Positions 43,747 to 53,290 of a stretch of DNA of 64,000 bases are shown piece after piece. Position 1 is the stretch's first letter; every line of letters begins with the position of its first letter. This DNA is from Methylobacterium sp. E-066 (GTDB taxonomy: Bacteria > Pseudomonadota > Alphaproteobacteria > Rhizobiales > Beijerinckiaceae): assembly GCF_022829635.1 (NCBI RefSeq), contig NZ_JAKSYO010000128.1, positions 1 to 64,000 on the forward strand. Direction: 5' to 3'. Made by a program: the position numbers and the translations under genes. Below the pieces are notes generated by a model. The model saw nothing but the letters and a program-made list of their open reading frames with translations. It searched no databases and was not told the DNA's origin.

Positions 43747-46554
43747 CTATTCGGGGGGTCGGCGAGTAATTTCGTTGTCAAGATAAGTCGCCCACTCAGA
43801 CAAATTCGTGAGCTGCGAGCCGAACATTTTACTGATCTGATGGAAGCCCAGAGCCCGGTAACTTTCGAACTGGCTTTCCGAAAACCACTGATTGGCCGTA
43901 CTTTCATGCGGGAAAGCTGTGCTGGTGGTGCCATAGGCGCGGACCTCGGCGGGGATGTCCTCGAGAAAGCTTGGCTTGATGTATATCAGGGATGCCGCGT
44001 CACGGGCGCCTGGATAGGTGATCGTACCTCGCGCATAGCCCATGGCACCGGCACGTTTGCCCTCACGCTCGATCGTCGAGCGGGAACGAATCCGCATCTC
44101 GCCCATCTGGACTTTCGCCAATCCGTCGACCTCCGCCTTGCGGATTACATTGCCGAGATCGAAGAAAGTGCATTTCTCGTCCTGACCCGCATCGATCACC
44201 ACGATCCGCGCACATCGCCGCCGCAGCATCTCGTAGACGCCGAGATTATCGAAATGGCCGCCATCTGACAGATAAATTGCCTGTCGCACATCGGTGCTGC
44301 GGCCGCCGAGTTCGCTCAGGAGCGCGAGCACGGAGTTGGCCGGCTTGGCGAGCTTCAGGTCATCCCGGCGTGCGACCGCGGGGTTGGGTAGCCAGGCCCC
44401 GAGCCGAACGTTGAAGAGCGTCATCAGGAAAGCGATCATGCGCGACGAATGATAGCCCCAGTTCGGGCTGACTGCCGCGCCGGAGATCGTCAGGAGCCCA
44501 CCGAGCAGAGGCCCTTTGCCGGCGCTGACTCTGTCGCCCCGGGTCTCCATACCGGCATATTCCGATGTCCGGATATACGCCCCGCGCGGACCACCCGTAC
44601 GAGGCATGTCGCGCGCCATGTCCGCGCGGTCTAGGATCGCTGAGCCGCAGGCGAAGGGTGTCGCGGTGAACGAGGCGGCTTTTCGCTCCGCCCACTCGGT
44701 GTGTAGGAGGTCCGTGAGATTGAGCGTCATATTGACGACGGGCAGCAGCCGCTTTTCCGTCCCGAGTTCGGCGATGCGCGGACTGTCTGCTTCGTCGAAA
44801 TCGGTGAAGGGATCGGCGTCACGCCGTGTCCGCGCCGAGCCGAGAAAGCCCCGGGTCAGGCGGTTGCGGTAGACGCCGTGCATCGAGAAGCGGTTGACGT
44901 TGACGCGGCCGAACAGCCAGACGGCGCCAGCTAGGAGCGCGGCCACCACCAGATCCATTATCAGGGTCATCCCGTAGGGATTGATGCCACAATCGACACT
45001 TGTGTTAATGCCAAGTTGCGTCCAGCGCGGCAGCAAGCAGTCGCCCCATCCATCGTGCACGTAGCCGAGAAAGCGGCCGAGGCACCATCCCATCAGCGCG
45101 AATAGGCTGATCCCGAAGACCGCCGCCATCGCGCTCAGGCCCATCATCAGGAGGTCGTCCATCCGCCCCTTGGCGGCCAGAGACTGCGCGCGGGCGAAGA
45201 CCTGCTTGCCCAGGACGGCGGCGGCCGGGCCGGTAGCGAGGGCGCCCAACGCACTGAACAGACCAGGAAGTTGTGCGTCGTCGCGACCGAGGGCGACGGC
45301 AGATAAGATCAGGCAGCACAGGCACAGGCCCGCCCAACCCACCGCGGCCAGCAGGAGTTGCCCGTCGATCCGCGCGACCCATTCGCGGTCGAGGTCGGCG
45401 CATTCCGCGCTCTTCCGGAACCCGATGAAGATGACACTCTGGAGAAGGTGGATGACGATCAGCGCGGGTGGGGCCGCGACCGTCAAGATTTGTGAAACCT
45501 GAGCCCGCCCGGCATCGAAGCTGGCGGCGGCGTCGCCCACCAGCCAATCGATGCTCAAGCCGGCGCAGATACTGATCAGCGTGGCCGAGACAAGACTGCT
45601 GGCGAGCCAGGGGCCGACATTCCGCTCGTACAGCCAAAGGCCCGGATGGCCCTTCGACGTTTGCCATATCAAACCGCTGAGATAGGCTGCGACCTGCACG
45701 GTGAAATATCCGACGCCCAGCTGGTACAATGACAAGGGCGATACCGGTAGCGCTTGCTCGAACAGCGCGCGGAGCGTGAATGGCAGAGCAAGGGCCCAGA
45801 GGCAGGTCGGCGCGATGATGCTGGCCGCGATCAACGTCGGGGAGGCGTACGCCGTTAGCTCGCCCTTGCGCGGCCGATGACTCGGCAAAAGGGTGCAGGC
45901 GCTGAACGTCGCAACGAACAGCGCCGCGCTGCCGAGCACCAAGGGAAGCCACAGCGTGCTTCGGCTCGCAGCCTCGAGTGCCGTCCTGTAGGCAAGCAAT
46001 CCGAGGGGAACGAACAACAATAGTGGGAAGATAATCAGCCAATTGAGAATGGTGTTTCTTATGTAGAGAACGATGCCTGCCCAGGTGTCCCTCGACAGAA
46101 TCCCGACTTCCGGGGTCAGGTAGTTCGTGTATCGCCGCAGCTTGGCGAAGATCTCGTTGCCCGAGTCGCCGAGTTGGCGTTCAGCCTCGGCTATGCCACC
46201 GCACTGACGAATGAACGTCTGCAACCAGCCGCCTGCGAAGCCGCCCCCCGATACCGTCGATAGGTAGTGGAATTCGCCGAGCATCCGCCGGTTGGCCAAG
46301 GCCTGCAAGGCGCCGAGGCAGAACGTGGCGCTGCGGATACCGCCGCCGGACAGACACAGGCCGGCGAGCCGGGCTTGGTCGGCCCGCGCCTGCCAGGGCG
46401 TTTGATCGCCGGGCTGCGGCGGCCCGCAGAAATGGTCCATTTCCTCTTGGAGCACCTGCTTCGTTTCCAGGTACCAGGCGTCGCCGCCCGTCGTCACCGC
46501 GGGCAGATGATGTGGAGGGGCGTCCGCCTGAGTTTCTGCGATACTTGTGCTCAT
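43747..46554 (-). CDS. Large membrane-anchored patatin-like phospholipase
   Basis: 935 residues. The patatin catalytic parts are split by a long membrane insert: oxyanion motif SGGGIRSATF (~69-78), nucleophile Ser102 in STVSGGGF, then about ten hydrophobic helices from ~155 to 580 (ILNWLIIFPLLLFVPLGLLAY and others), and finally the catalytic Asp764 in SDGGHFDNLG. It should hydrolyse acyl chains of membrane lipids or stored esters at the inner membrane. The start is at the ATG at 46554 with GGGAGGAGCG directly upstream. It is divergently transcribed from the dihaem cytochrome gene across a 398-base gap. The long insert is known in some large bacterial patatins but is far beyond the usual ~300 residues. 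Confidence 0.85.
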   Translation of the reverse strand: MSTSIAETQADAPPHHLPAVTTGGDAWYLETKQVLQEEMDHFCGPPQPGDQTPWQARADQARLAGLCLSGGGIRSATFCLGALQALANRRMLGEFHYLSTVSGGGFAGGWLQTFIRQCGGIAEAERQLGDSGNEIFAKLRRYTNYLTPEVGILSRDTWAGIVLYIRNTILNWLIIFPLLLFVPLGLLAYRTALEAASRSTLWLPLVLGSAALFVATFSACTLLPSHRPRKGELTAYASPTLIAASIIAPTCLWALALPFTLRALFEQALPVSPLSLYQLGVGYFTVQVAAYLSGLIWQTSKGHPGLWLYERNVGPWLASSLVSATLISICAGLSIDWLVGDAAASFDAGRAQVSQILTVAAPPALIVIHLLQSVIFIGFRKSAECADLDREWVARIDGQLLLAAVGWAGLCLCCLILSAVALGRDDAQLPGLFSALGALATGPAAAVLGKQVFARAQSLAAKGRMDDLLMMGLSAMAAVFGISLFALMGWCLGRFLGYVHDGWGDCLLPRWTQLGINTSVDCGINPYGMTLIMDLVVAALLAGAVWLFGRVNVNRFSMHGVYRNRLTRGFLGSARTRRDADPFTDFDEADSPRIAELGTEKRLLPVVNMTLNLTDLLHTEWAERKAASFTATPFACGSAILDRADMARDMPRTGGPRGAYIRTSEYAGMETRGDRVSAGKGPLLGGLLTISGAAVSPNWGYHSSRMIAFLMTLFNVRLGAWLPNPAVARRDDLKLAKPANSVLALLSELGGRSTDVRQAIYLSDGGHFDNLGVYEMLRRRCARIVVIDAGQDEKCTFFDLGNVIRKAEVDGLAKVQMGEMRIRSRSTIEREGKRAGAMGYARGTITYPGARDAASLIYIKPSFLEDIPAEVRAYGTTSTAFPHESTANQWFSESQFESYRALGFHQISKMFGSQLTNLSEWATYLDNEITRRPPE

Positions 46555-46952
46555 CGCTCCTCCCACCGCCTGCGCGGTGCCCGACTTCGCAGTTCAGCCG
46601 ACACAGGACAAAGGTGTCCTCGCTCCAATCGACATAGTAAATAATCAAGTAAAATGGCAATATATCGAAGATATAATAGCAAATATTAAAGGATAAAATT
46701 CACAATTATAGCATAGATAGGATATATGACCCCGCTTAGCATATGCTTGAAGTGGGGCTGGTCGCGGTAGAATTGCGTTTTCGAGTGATTGCCACACCGG
46801 TGATGGCGAGCATTGCCGGTCACCGGAATTTCACCGAAAATCTGTATTCGAACATCATCCATTTGAGGGACGCGCCTGCCTGGATCGGTGCTTATTAGAT
46901 TTGGTGAGACGTTTCGCGAAGACAGGGTGCCCACCATGTCCCAGGTGCGATC
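46555..46952. other. Intergenic between divergent patatin and cytochrome genes
   Basis: 398 bases, strongly AT-rich from 46630 to 46760, with promoters expected in both directions. No gene recognised, and no operator could be defined by eye. Confidence 0.45.
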
Positions 46953-48749
46953 GTGACCCGCTCCAAGGCCGCACATGTGGTCGCGCTCACGGCGATGATC
47001 CTGGTCCCGACGCAGGCCGGGTTGCGGGCTGCGGCCCAAGAGCCGGAGGGGAGTCCGCGGTTTCTTCAGCAATCCTGGAATCCGCAGGAGCGAGCGTGGT
47101 TCTACGGTGCGAGCCAGGGTTCGCAGATCATGCCCTATGCATGGTTCATGTCGCTGGAGCGTCCGGACGGCGACAGGCTCTTCGTCGAGGATGGGCTCAC
47201 CCGCTTCGGATACCTGCCGAACCCGTATGACGGGGAGCGCGGATCGATCCGCAGCGGGCTTCCCATCGGCTTCGTGAAGGATGTGGACGATCGCGGCGAA
47301 TGGATCGGCATGACCTGCGCCGCCTGCCACGTGAACGGGGTCGAATTGCGCGGGCAATCGATCTTGGTCGATGGCGGCCCAGCAAATGCAGACATGTTCG
47401 CATTCATTGAGGAACTCAGCCGAGCCGTCGCCCTGACAACCGACGATACGGGGCGTTTTGAACGCTTCGCCCGTCGCGTAATCCCGCCGGAACTGTCGGC
47501 GCCGGAAGCAGGTCCATCCGAGGCCGACCGTCGCCGACTACGTATGAGCCTGGCCCGGTTTGCCGAGGACTTCTCCCGTTACGTCGAGTCGAGCCGAACC
47601 GCGGTGCCTTGGGGACCAGCACGCCTGGATGCCTTCGGGATGATCTTCAATCGGGCGACGGGCATCGATTTGCACGACCCGCACAACATCGCCCAACCCG
47701 ATGCACCCGTCAGTTACCCCTTCCTGTGGGATACGTCTTGGCATGACCGGGTGCAGTGGAACGGCTCGGCCCCGAACGGGCTCGCCGTCGAGCGACTGGG
47801 CAGGAATGTCGGCGAGGTGCTGGGGGTGTTCGCACATGTCGACATCCGTGAGCCGACCTTGCCGCCGCTCTGGTTCGAGACCTCCGTGGACCGGGTCAAC
47901 CTTCTGCGGATCGAGAACCAATTGGGCGCCCTCACAGCTCCGGCTTGGCCGGACCGGATCGCGCCGCGCACGGAGGCGCAGAACCAGGACGCTGCAGCAG
48001 GAAAGGTTCACTACGACAGGTATTGCGTGTCCTGCCACGCAATCGCCCCGACTGACGCGATCCGCAATCTGAAGGTGACCCTGACGCCGCTGGCGGAGAT
48101 CGGGACTGACCCGAAGATGGCAACGAATGCTGTGTCCCGGCGCGCGCGAACCGGAATCATGGAAGGTGTCCGAATGCCGTTCCTGGCAACGACGCCCCCG
48201 TTAGCCGCCGAGACGAGCAGCCTCGAACTCGTGGCCGCGATCGTCGCCGGCGCGATCCTGGCGCCGATTGACCGCGGACTGGACCTGTCGGGAATAGGGG
48301 CGGACCAGACCATTATCCTCGACCGGTTGCTCAAGCGAGGTGCCGCCGCGCTCGCGTCCCGCAACGAAATGCTCAACGATCTCTCGACGTCCGGCGGCAA
48401 GAGTCTCGCTGCCGAATACATCAACGCGCGGAGAGACCGCGATCTTCTAGTTTATAAAGCACGTCCTCTCAATGGGATTTGGGCGACGGGTCCGTATTTG
48501 CATAATGGGTCAGTGCCGAATTTGCACGAAATTCTGCTCCCTTCAACCCGACGATCTAAGACGTTCCGTGTTGGCAGCCGCGAACTGGATGAGGCCCGCA
48601 TCGGCTTCCGGTCCGACACTGGCCCATTCTTGTTCGACACCGCGCTGCCGGGCAATGCCAATACCGGCCACGAAGGGCCTGCTTACGGGACGGGGCAACT
48701 TGACGACGTGCAGCGCCGGCAGCTCCTGGAGTATTTGCGAACCCTCTGA
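46953..48749 (+). CDS. Dihaem c-type cytochrome, RoxA-like/peroxidase family
   Basis: 598 residues with a signal peptide (VVALTAMILVPTQAGLRAAAQ), so it is periplasmic. Two haem-binding motifs, CAACH at 122-126 and CVSCH at 358-362, place it among dihaem cytochrome c peroxidase relatives. The later LNGIWATGPYLHNGSVPNL block and overall length of ~600 resemble the RoxA-like branch, which includes a rubber oxygenase, rather than the ~330-residue CcpA/MauG type. It could oxidise a lipid-like or polymer substrate, or simply reduce peroxide. The start is a GTG at 46953. It lies upstream of the LuxR and P450 genes on the same strand. Confidence 0.82.
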   Translation: MTRSKAAHVVALTAMILVPTQAGLRAAAQEPEGSPRFLQQSWNPQERAWFYGASQGSQIMPYAWFMSLERPDGDRLFVEDGLTRFGYLPNPYDGERGSIRSGLPIGFVKDVDDRGEWIGMTCAACHVNGVELRGQSILVDGGPANADMFAFIEELSRAVALTTDDTGRFERFARRVIPPELSAPEAGPSEADRRRLRMSLARFAEDFSRYVESSRTAVPWGPARLDAFGMIFNRATGIDLHDPHNIAQPDAPVSYPFLWDTSWHDRVQWNGSAPNGLAVERLGRNVGEVLGVFAHVDIREPTLPPLWFETSVDRVNLLRIENQLGALTAPAWPDRIAPRTEAQNQDAAAGKVHYDRYCVSCHAIAPTDAIRNLKVTLTPLAEIGTDPKMATNAVSRRARTGIMEGVRMPFLATTPPLAAETSSLELVAAIVAGAILAPIDRGLDLSGIGADQTIILDRLLKRGAAALASRNEMLNDLSTSGGKSLAAEYINARRDRDLLVYKARPLNGIWATGPYLHNGSVPNLHEILLPSTRRSKTFRVGSRELDEARIGFRSDTGPFLFDTALPGNANTGHEGPAYGTGQLDDVQRRQLLEYLRTL

Positions 48750-48909
48750 TTGCGCGCGGTATGCGGTGTAGATTTCTATCGTGGAAGTATCGAATTGTCG
48801 TCCGATTGCCTTCGCAATGGAATATATGGTTTCGGCGGTCATCGGATCTGACCGGAAGGTTGGAGATCTAACGACACTCAAAATTCCGCACTCACCGTGG
48901 AGCGTGGCC

Positions 48910-50049
48910 ATGCAGGATCTCGAGGCGTATTCGCATCTGGTAGGGTCAATCTACGACCGTGTCGGCCAACCGGAAGAATGGTCGGCTCTCCTAGAGGATC
49001 TGACGGGGTTCGTCGGCGGGCGTGTCGGTCAGCTTGCTGTGTTCAGCCTCGAGGGGAACCGCAAGCCGATGTGGGCGGTGTCCGGCTTCGAACGGTCGCG
49101 GTACCGCGAGTTCCTCTACCGGCATGCCACCGAGGATCCGCGCCTCCCCTACATCCTGTCGAACCAGGGCAAGGTCATCCGAGCCGAGGAAGGGATCGAT
49201 GCCGCGCGGTTCCGGGAGACCGCCCTGTTCAAGGAAGTCGTGCAGCCCTTCGAGATCGAGCACAGCCTCGTCACCTACTTTGCCAAGGAAGCTGATGTCA
49301 TGGCCACGCTCGCGGCCATGCGCGGCGAGGCGGCTGGACCCTTCCGGTCTGACGAGGCGCGGCGCCTGGCAATGCTTGTCCCGCATCTGCGCCGGGCCTT
49401 CGAGTTGTACGCGCTGATGCGGCAGGCGTCAGAGCGAACGTCCGATCTCGCTTCCGCCCTGGATCTGCTGGATGCCGCTGTGATCCTCACAGACTCTCGC
49501 CTGCACGTGGCGCACGTCAACCGCGCCGCCGAAGCGCTTGCACAGTCCCGCACCGGCGTGTCTTTCGCTAAGGGCAGCCTCGTCTTCAAGGATAGCCAAA
49601 CCGGACGGCGAATAGCGCGCGCCGCCAGCGAGGCGCTCTCGGCTGCAAGCGGTGACGTCGCAATCACACATGCAGACCACATCGCCGTGACCTGCGGTGA
49701 AAGCGGCGTCCTATATCGCGTGTCGTTGCACCCGCTGTCGAAGCGGCCAGCGAGTACCGGGTCAAGGGTGAAGGCTGAACTGGCGATCGTGATCCGGACC
49801 GGAACACAGAAGGTCCAGGAAAGTAACGCTGCACGGTTGCAGAAACTGTTCGGGCTGACTGTCGCCGAGTCGATTCTCGCCAACGCAGTGGCTTCGGGAC
49901 GGTCCCTCAACGCACATGCCCAGGACCGTGGCATCGCGATCTCGACCGCCCGCACACAATTGCGCGCTCTGTTCGCCAAAACTGAAACGCATAGGCAGGG
50001 CGAACTCGTCGCGCTTCTGCGTGAGGGATTGGACGTCTCCCTCAACTGA
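48910..50049 (+). CDS. LuxR-type helix-turn-helix transcriptional regulator
   Basis: 379 residues. The last ~60 residues (LTVAESILANAVASGRSLNA, then ISTARTQLRALFAKTE) form a LuxR-type HTH in which the usual LTxxE and TVxxHxxxIxxK positions are partly kept. The N-terminal ~300 residues contain a PAS-like segment (LDAAVILTDSRLHVAHVNRAAE at ~195-220), suggesting small-ligand or redox sensing instead of an acyl-homoserine-lactone domain. The ATG at 48910 has GGAG seven bases upstream; a longer frame to 48781 is less likely. Between the cytochrome and P450 genes, it probably controls them. Confidence 0.82.
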   Translation: MQDLEAYSHLVGSIYDRVGQPEEWSALLEDLTGFVGGRVGQLAVFSLEGNRKPMWAVSGFERSRYREFLYRHATEDPRLPYILSNQGKVIRAEEGIDAARFRETALFKEVVQPFEIEHSLVTYFAKEADVMATLAAMRGEAAGPFRSDEARRLAMLVPHLRRAFELYALMRQASERTSDLASALDLLDAAVILTDSRLHVAHVNRAAEALAQSRTGVSFAKGSLVFKDSQTGRRIARAASEALSAASGDVAITHADHIAVTCGESGVLYRVSLHPLSKRPASTGSRVKAELAIVIRTGTQKVQESNAARLQKLFGLTVAESILANAVASGRSLNAHAQDRGIAISTARTQLRALFAKTETHRQGELVALLREGLDVSLN

Positions 50050-50109
50050 CGCACCGAGCATCAGGACGGAACCTTCGAGTTTCACCGCGAAGTACACTGG
50101 AGGGCACGC

Positions 50110-51390
50110 ATGCGCACCGTCGCTCCCAAGACACCCTGCCTCGAATTCTTAGAGGCCCTGCCGGTGTCGAAGCGCTGGCAGTTCGCCCGGGAATGGATCG
50201 CCCGCGCGCCGAAACCCTTCTTCGCGCAGTTGCGTGCGCGACGGACCGCCCTGGATTGCGGTGCGGTTGTCTTGGTCGCCGGCCGCGCCGAGGTCGAAGA
50301 AATCCTGTCCTTGCCGCAGGTCTTCTCCGTCGCGCTCTACAAGCCCAAGATGGGCGAGTTCATGCTGGCGCTCGACGGCACGGAGGTGAATTACCGGGAT
50401 AAGGCGGTCATGCGCGCCGTGCTGGCCTGGCGCGACCTCCCGGCTATCCGGGATTTGGCGGGCAACATCACCGACACAGCCCTTGAAGAAGGCGGCGGAA
50501 CCATCGACGTCGTCGCGTCGATCTCGCGTTTGGTGCCCTTGCGAATCGTACAGCGCTTTTTCGGGTTCGCGGCATCCGATGCCGACCTTCTGCGCTGGTC
50601 ATACGCCAACCAGTTCGACCAGTTCAATAACCTGCCCTTCGACGAGCGAGCCGATGCAGACGCGATTCACGCATCGGCGGATCTGGCACGTGGGGAAATG
50701 CGGGCGGCGTTCGCATCGATCATCCCGGCGCGCCTCGCGGCCATCGAATCCGGCACCGATCTGCCCGACGATGTTCTCACTCGGCTGCTCCGGTTGCATC
50801 TGCCGGTGGCAACCGGCTTCGGTATGGACCGCGTCGTCATCAATGTCGGTGGGTTGCTCATCGGGGCCATCGAGACGACGTCGGAGGCCGTGGTGAACGC
50901 TCTCGCCGAACTCCTGAGCCGGCCGGCGATCCACGAGGCTGCGCGCACGGCCGCCCGGTCCGGTCCTGCCGCCTTCGATGGCTACGTATGGGAGGCGCTG
51001 CGCTTCGCGCCGATCGTCGCCTTCATGTTCCGCCAGGCGGAAACCGACCATGTGCTCGGTCGGGGCAGCGCTAACGAGACCGGTATCGCGAAGGGTAAGA
51101 TCGTCTTGCCCCTCAGCCTATCGGCAATGTTCGACCCGAATGGAGTGCCCGAACCGGAACGCTTTGATCCCACACGCCCGGATCAAACCTACCTGCATTT
51201 CGGCAGGGGTCATCACGAATGCCTTGGCCGCTATGTAGCTGGCGCAATGATTCCTGAAATCGTTCGTCGCATCCTCCTTCGAGACGACGTGCGGGCCGAC
51301 GGCGCCGTCGAGGACGAGGGGACGCCATTCCCGACCGCGTTCAGGATTTCCTATGATGGAAGGTCGATAGAAACCTCCAAGCTCGCTTAG
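50110..51390 (+). CDS. Cytochrome P450
   Basis: 426 residues and soluble. The I-helix oxygen-activation region is GAIETTSEAV (~252-261), the ExxR motif is EALR at 295-298, and the haem-thiolate loop is FGRGHHECLGRY with Cys371 as the iron ligand. The usual F-x-x-G-x-H-x-C-x-G is satisfied (FGRGHHECLG). It hydroxylates or otherwise oxidises an organic substrate using electrons from a ferredoxin or similar partner; none is encoded nearby. GGAGGG lies 5 bases before the ATG. It follows the LuxR regulator by 60 bases, likely in one operon. The substrate is unknown. Confidence 0.92.
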   Translation: MRTVAPKTPCLEFLEALPVSKRWQFAREWIARAPKPFFAQLRARRTALDCGAVVLVAGRAEVEEILSLPQVFSVALYKPKMGEFMLALDGTEVNYRDKAVMRAVLAWRDLPAIRDLAGNITDTALEEGGGTIDVVASISRLVPLRIVQRFFGFAASDADLLRWSYANQFDQFNNLPFDERADADAIHASADLARGEMRAAFASIIPARLAAIESGTDLPDDVLTRLLRLHLPVATGFGMDRVVINVGGLLIGAIETTSEAVVNALAELLSRPAIHEAARTAARSGPAAFDGYVWEALRFAPIVAFMFRQAETDHVLGRGSANETGIAKGKIVLPLSLSAMFDPNGVPEPERFDPTRPDQTYLHFGRGHHECLGRYVAGAMIPEIVRRILLRDDVRADGAVEDEGTPFPTAFRISYDGRSIETSKLA

Positions 51391-51685
51391 CCGGTCGCAC
51401 GAATAAAACACCGCCTAGATCACGAGCACGACGACGGAACGAGGCGAGGCAGCCTTCGAACGGAGTTCCGACGGTCACGTTGCTTGGTTCACCGGGTCAA
51501 ACCCTGGCTGAACATTCCTCTGCCTAGAACTCAACATGCATGTGAACTCTCACGTATGCAGCAAAACTAGTAGATAAATACTATTACATCCCGCGACCTG
51601 ATGCATCTAAATTTTGACTATTCCCCAGGTGCCGAATTAAACACCCCTGTTAAAGCTTCGTCAACTTAAATCTCGGAGCATCAAC
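51391..51685. other. Intergenic, 295 bp, AT-rich
   Basis: The AT content rises from ~51530 to 51660, which suits a promoter for the downstream muramidase gene. A short TAGTA-GATAAA-TACTA inverted repeat lies around 51568-51583. No gene seen. Confidence 0.35.
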
Positions 51686-53040
51686 ATGCCATCCTTCAAG
51701 GATTTTCAGGACGATTACGAGCAAATTTGGGCGTCGCTTCAGATCCGGCCGGAGAAACTTGCATTAGTGCGCAAGCTGGCGCAGCAACTCGCCAGTGGCA
51801 AATCACGGTACCAGGAAATCGAGTCGCGCACGGGCGTGCCCTGGTGGTTCATTGGGCTCTGTCACTATCGAGAATCGTCTTTTAACTTCGATACTTATCT
51901 CGGTAATGGACAGCCGCTTGAACGACGGACTACTATTGTCCCAAAGGGGCGCGGCCCTTCACCGGACCACAGGCATTTGGTGAAGGGGCGATCGACGCGC
52001 TGCGTCTTGAGGGCTTGGTTGGGGTTAGCGACTGGAGCACTCCGCGAGCACTCTATCGGCTCGAAGGCTTCAACGGCTACGGCTACCACGGCAAGGAGGT
52101 AAATTCGCCTTATCTTTGGGGCGGATCGACAGCCTATGGGCCACCAAGCGCGCGCGGTGGAAAGTTTGTGCGTGACCACGTGTTCGACCCAAACGCGATC
52201 GACACACAAATCGGTACCGCCGTGATCTTGAAAAGCTCAATCGACATCGACGCATCTATTGAACTCATGGCGCCGCGATCCATAAAGGTCGATGTGTTAC
52301 GTGAGCCCGACGACGAGCTCGCTGACAGCACGCTATGGGTTCAGCAATCTCTCAATCGCCTCGGCGCGGTGCCGAGCCTCGTCGAGGACGGCCGGAACGG
52401 ACCGCGGACCATGACAGCCGTTTCGAAATTTCAAGCGCGGTGCGGCTTGGACGATACTGGCCTCTCAGATGCGCACACGATAGCCGCTATCCAAGAAGCG
52501 CTGCATCCGGCGGGGCCGGGCAATGCAGTGCTGACACGTATCCATGACTTGGAGCGCCACGTCGCTATGAAAGCGGCTGCTACGACGCAACCCGTCTCGA
52601 TGCATCCGATGGTGATCTCGACAGCGAATGTCACGCCCGCCACGCCGCCCATTGATGTCGCAGCACGGCTCGACGACCTCCTTCAAGCCTTGCGTCGGCA
52701 GATCGACGGGGCGCGATTTGCGACCGCGTGGGCCACCCCGGGCTTGGCTTCAGCGGGCCCTGACGGCGCGGCACTCGGACAGGTCAATGGCGCGCTCGGA
52801 GAGACGATCGGACAGCTGCTATCTGGCAAGAAGTCGGCAATCGGCATCACAGGGGCTGTTGTGACGCAAATACTCTCACAGGTTCCACTTAGCACAGGTT
52901 TGGGTCAAGTTCTGGCACAGCTCACACCGGCTTTCGGACTCAGCCCTTACACAATGCCGATTTTTATAGGGCTTACAGCGTGGGGGGTGCTCGGAAAATT
53001 CGAGAAATGGGCTGCGGGGGCAATTAGGCCGACATCGTAG
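51686..53040 (+). pseudogene. Muramidase / peptidoglycan-binding protein, frameshifted
   Basis: The first frame (51686 onward) gives a lysozyme-like start with GVPWWFIGLCHYRESSFNFD and TYLGNGQPLERRTTIVPKGR. At about 51955 the homology jumps frame and continues as FTGPQAFGEGAIDALRLEG, then RALYRLEGFNGYGYHGKEVN and SPYLWGGS, ending at 53040. One missing C in the run at 51955-51957 would restore a ~450-residue protein. Downstream of the muramidase part is a peptidoglycan-binding domain (LWVQQSLNRLG, DGRNGPRTMTAVSKFQ) and a C-terminal hydrophobic holin-like segment (~VVTQILSQVPL to FIGLTAWGVLG). As read it is a pseudogene; a sequencing error would make it intact. Confidence 0.75.
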
Positions 53041-53198
53041 CACGCGGCGTATTTTCAGTCGGATCAACCGCGCCTCAGCTTGAGTGGCCTGCGATGTGCC
53101 GCAACTCAGACATTCCACCTGTTTGAAGCTTCCGCCGCCAACAAATCCCTGGCGCCGTCGAGGCTAAAGAGCTTAGCGCGAAGCAGACGACTGGGTTT

Positions 53199-53222
53199 GG
53201 CCGAAAGCAGACGGACGGCTTC
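53199..53222 (+). repeat. Dispersed 24-nt GGCCGAAAGC repeat, copy 6
   Basis: GGCCGAAAGCAGACGGACGG followed by CTTC. The ten-base left core is identical to that of copies 1-3. It lies between the convergent muramidase and solute-binding-protein genes. Confidence 0.6.
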
Positions 53223-53290
53223 GGGCGTCAAAACCGAAGAAACCGACCATCCTTGTTGCAGTTCAGCTCATATCCGCACGAAGGTGCGTA

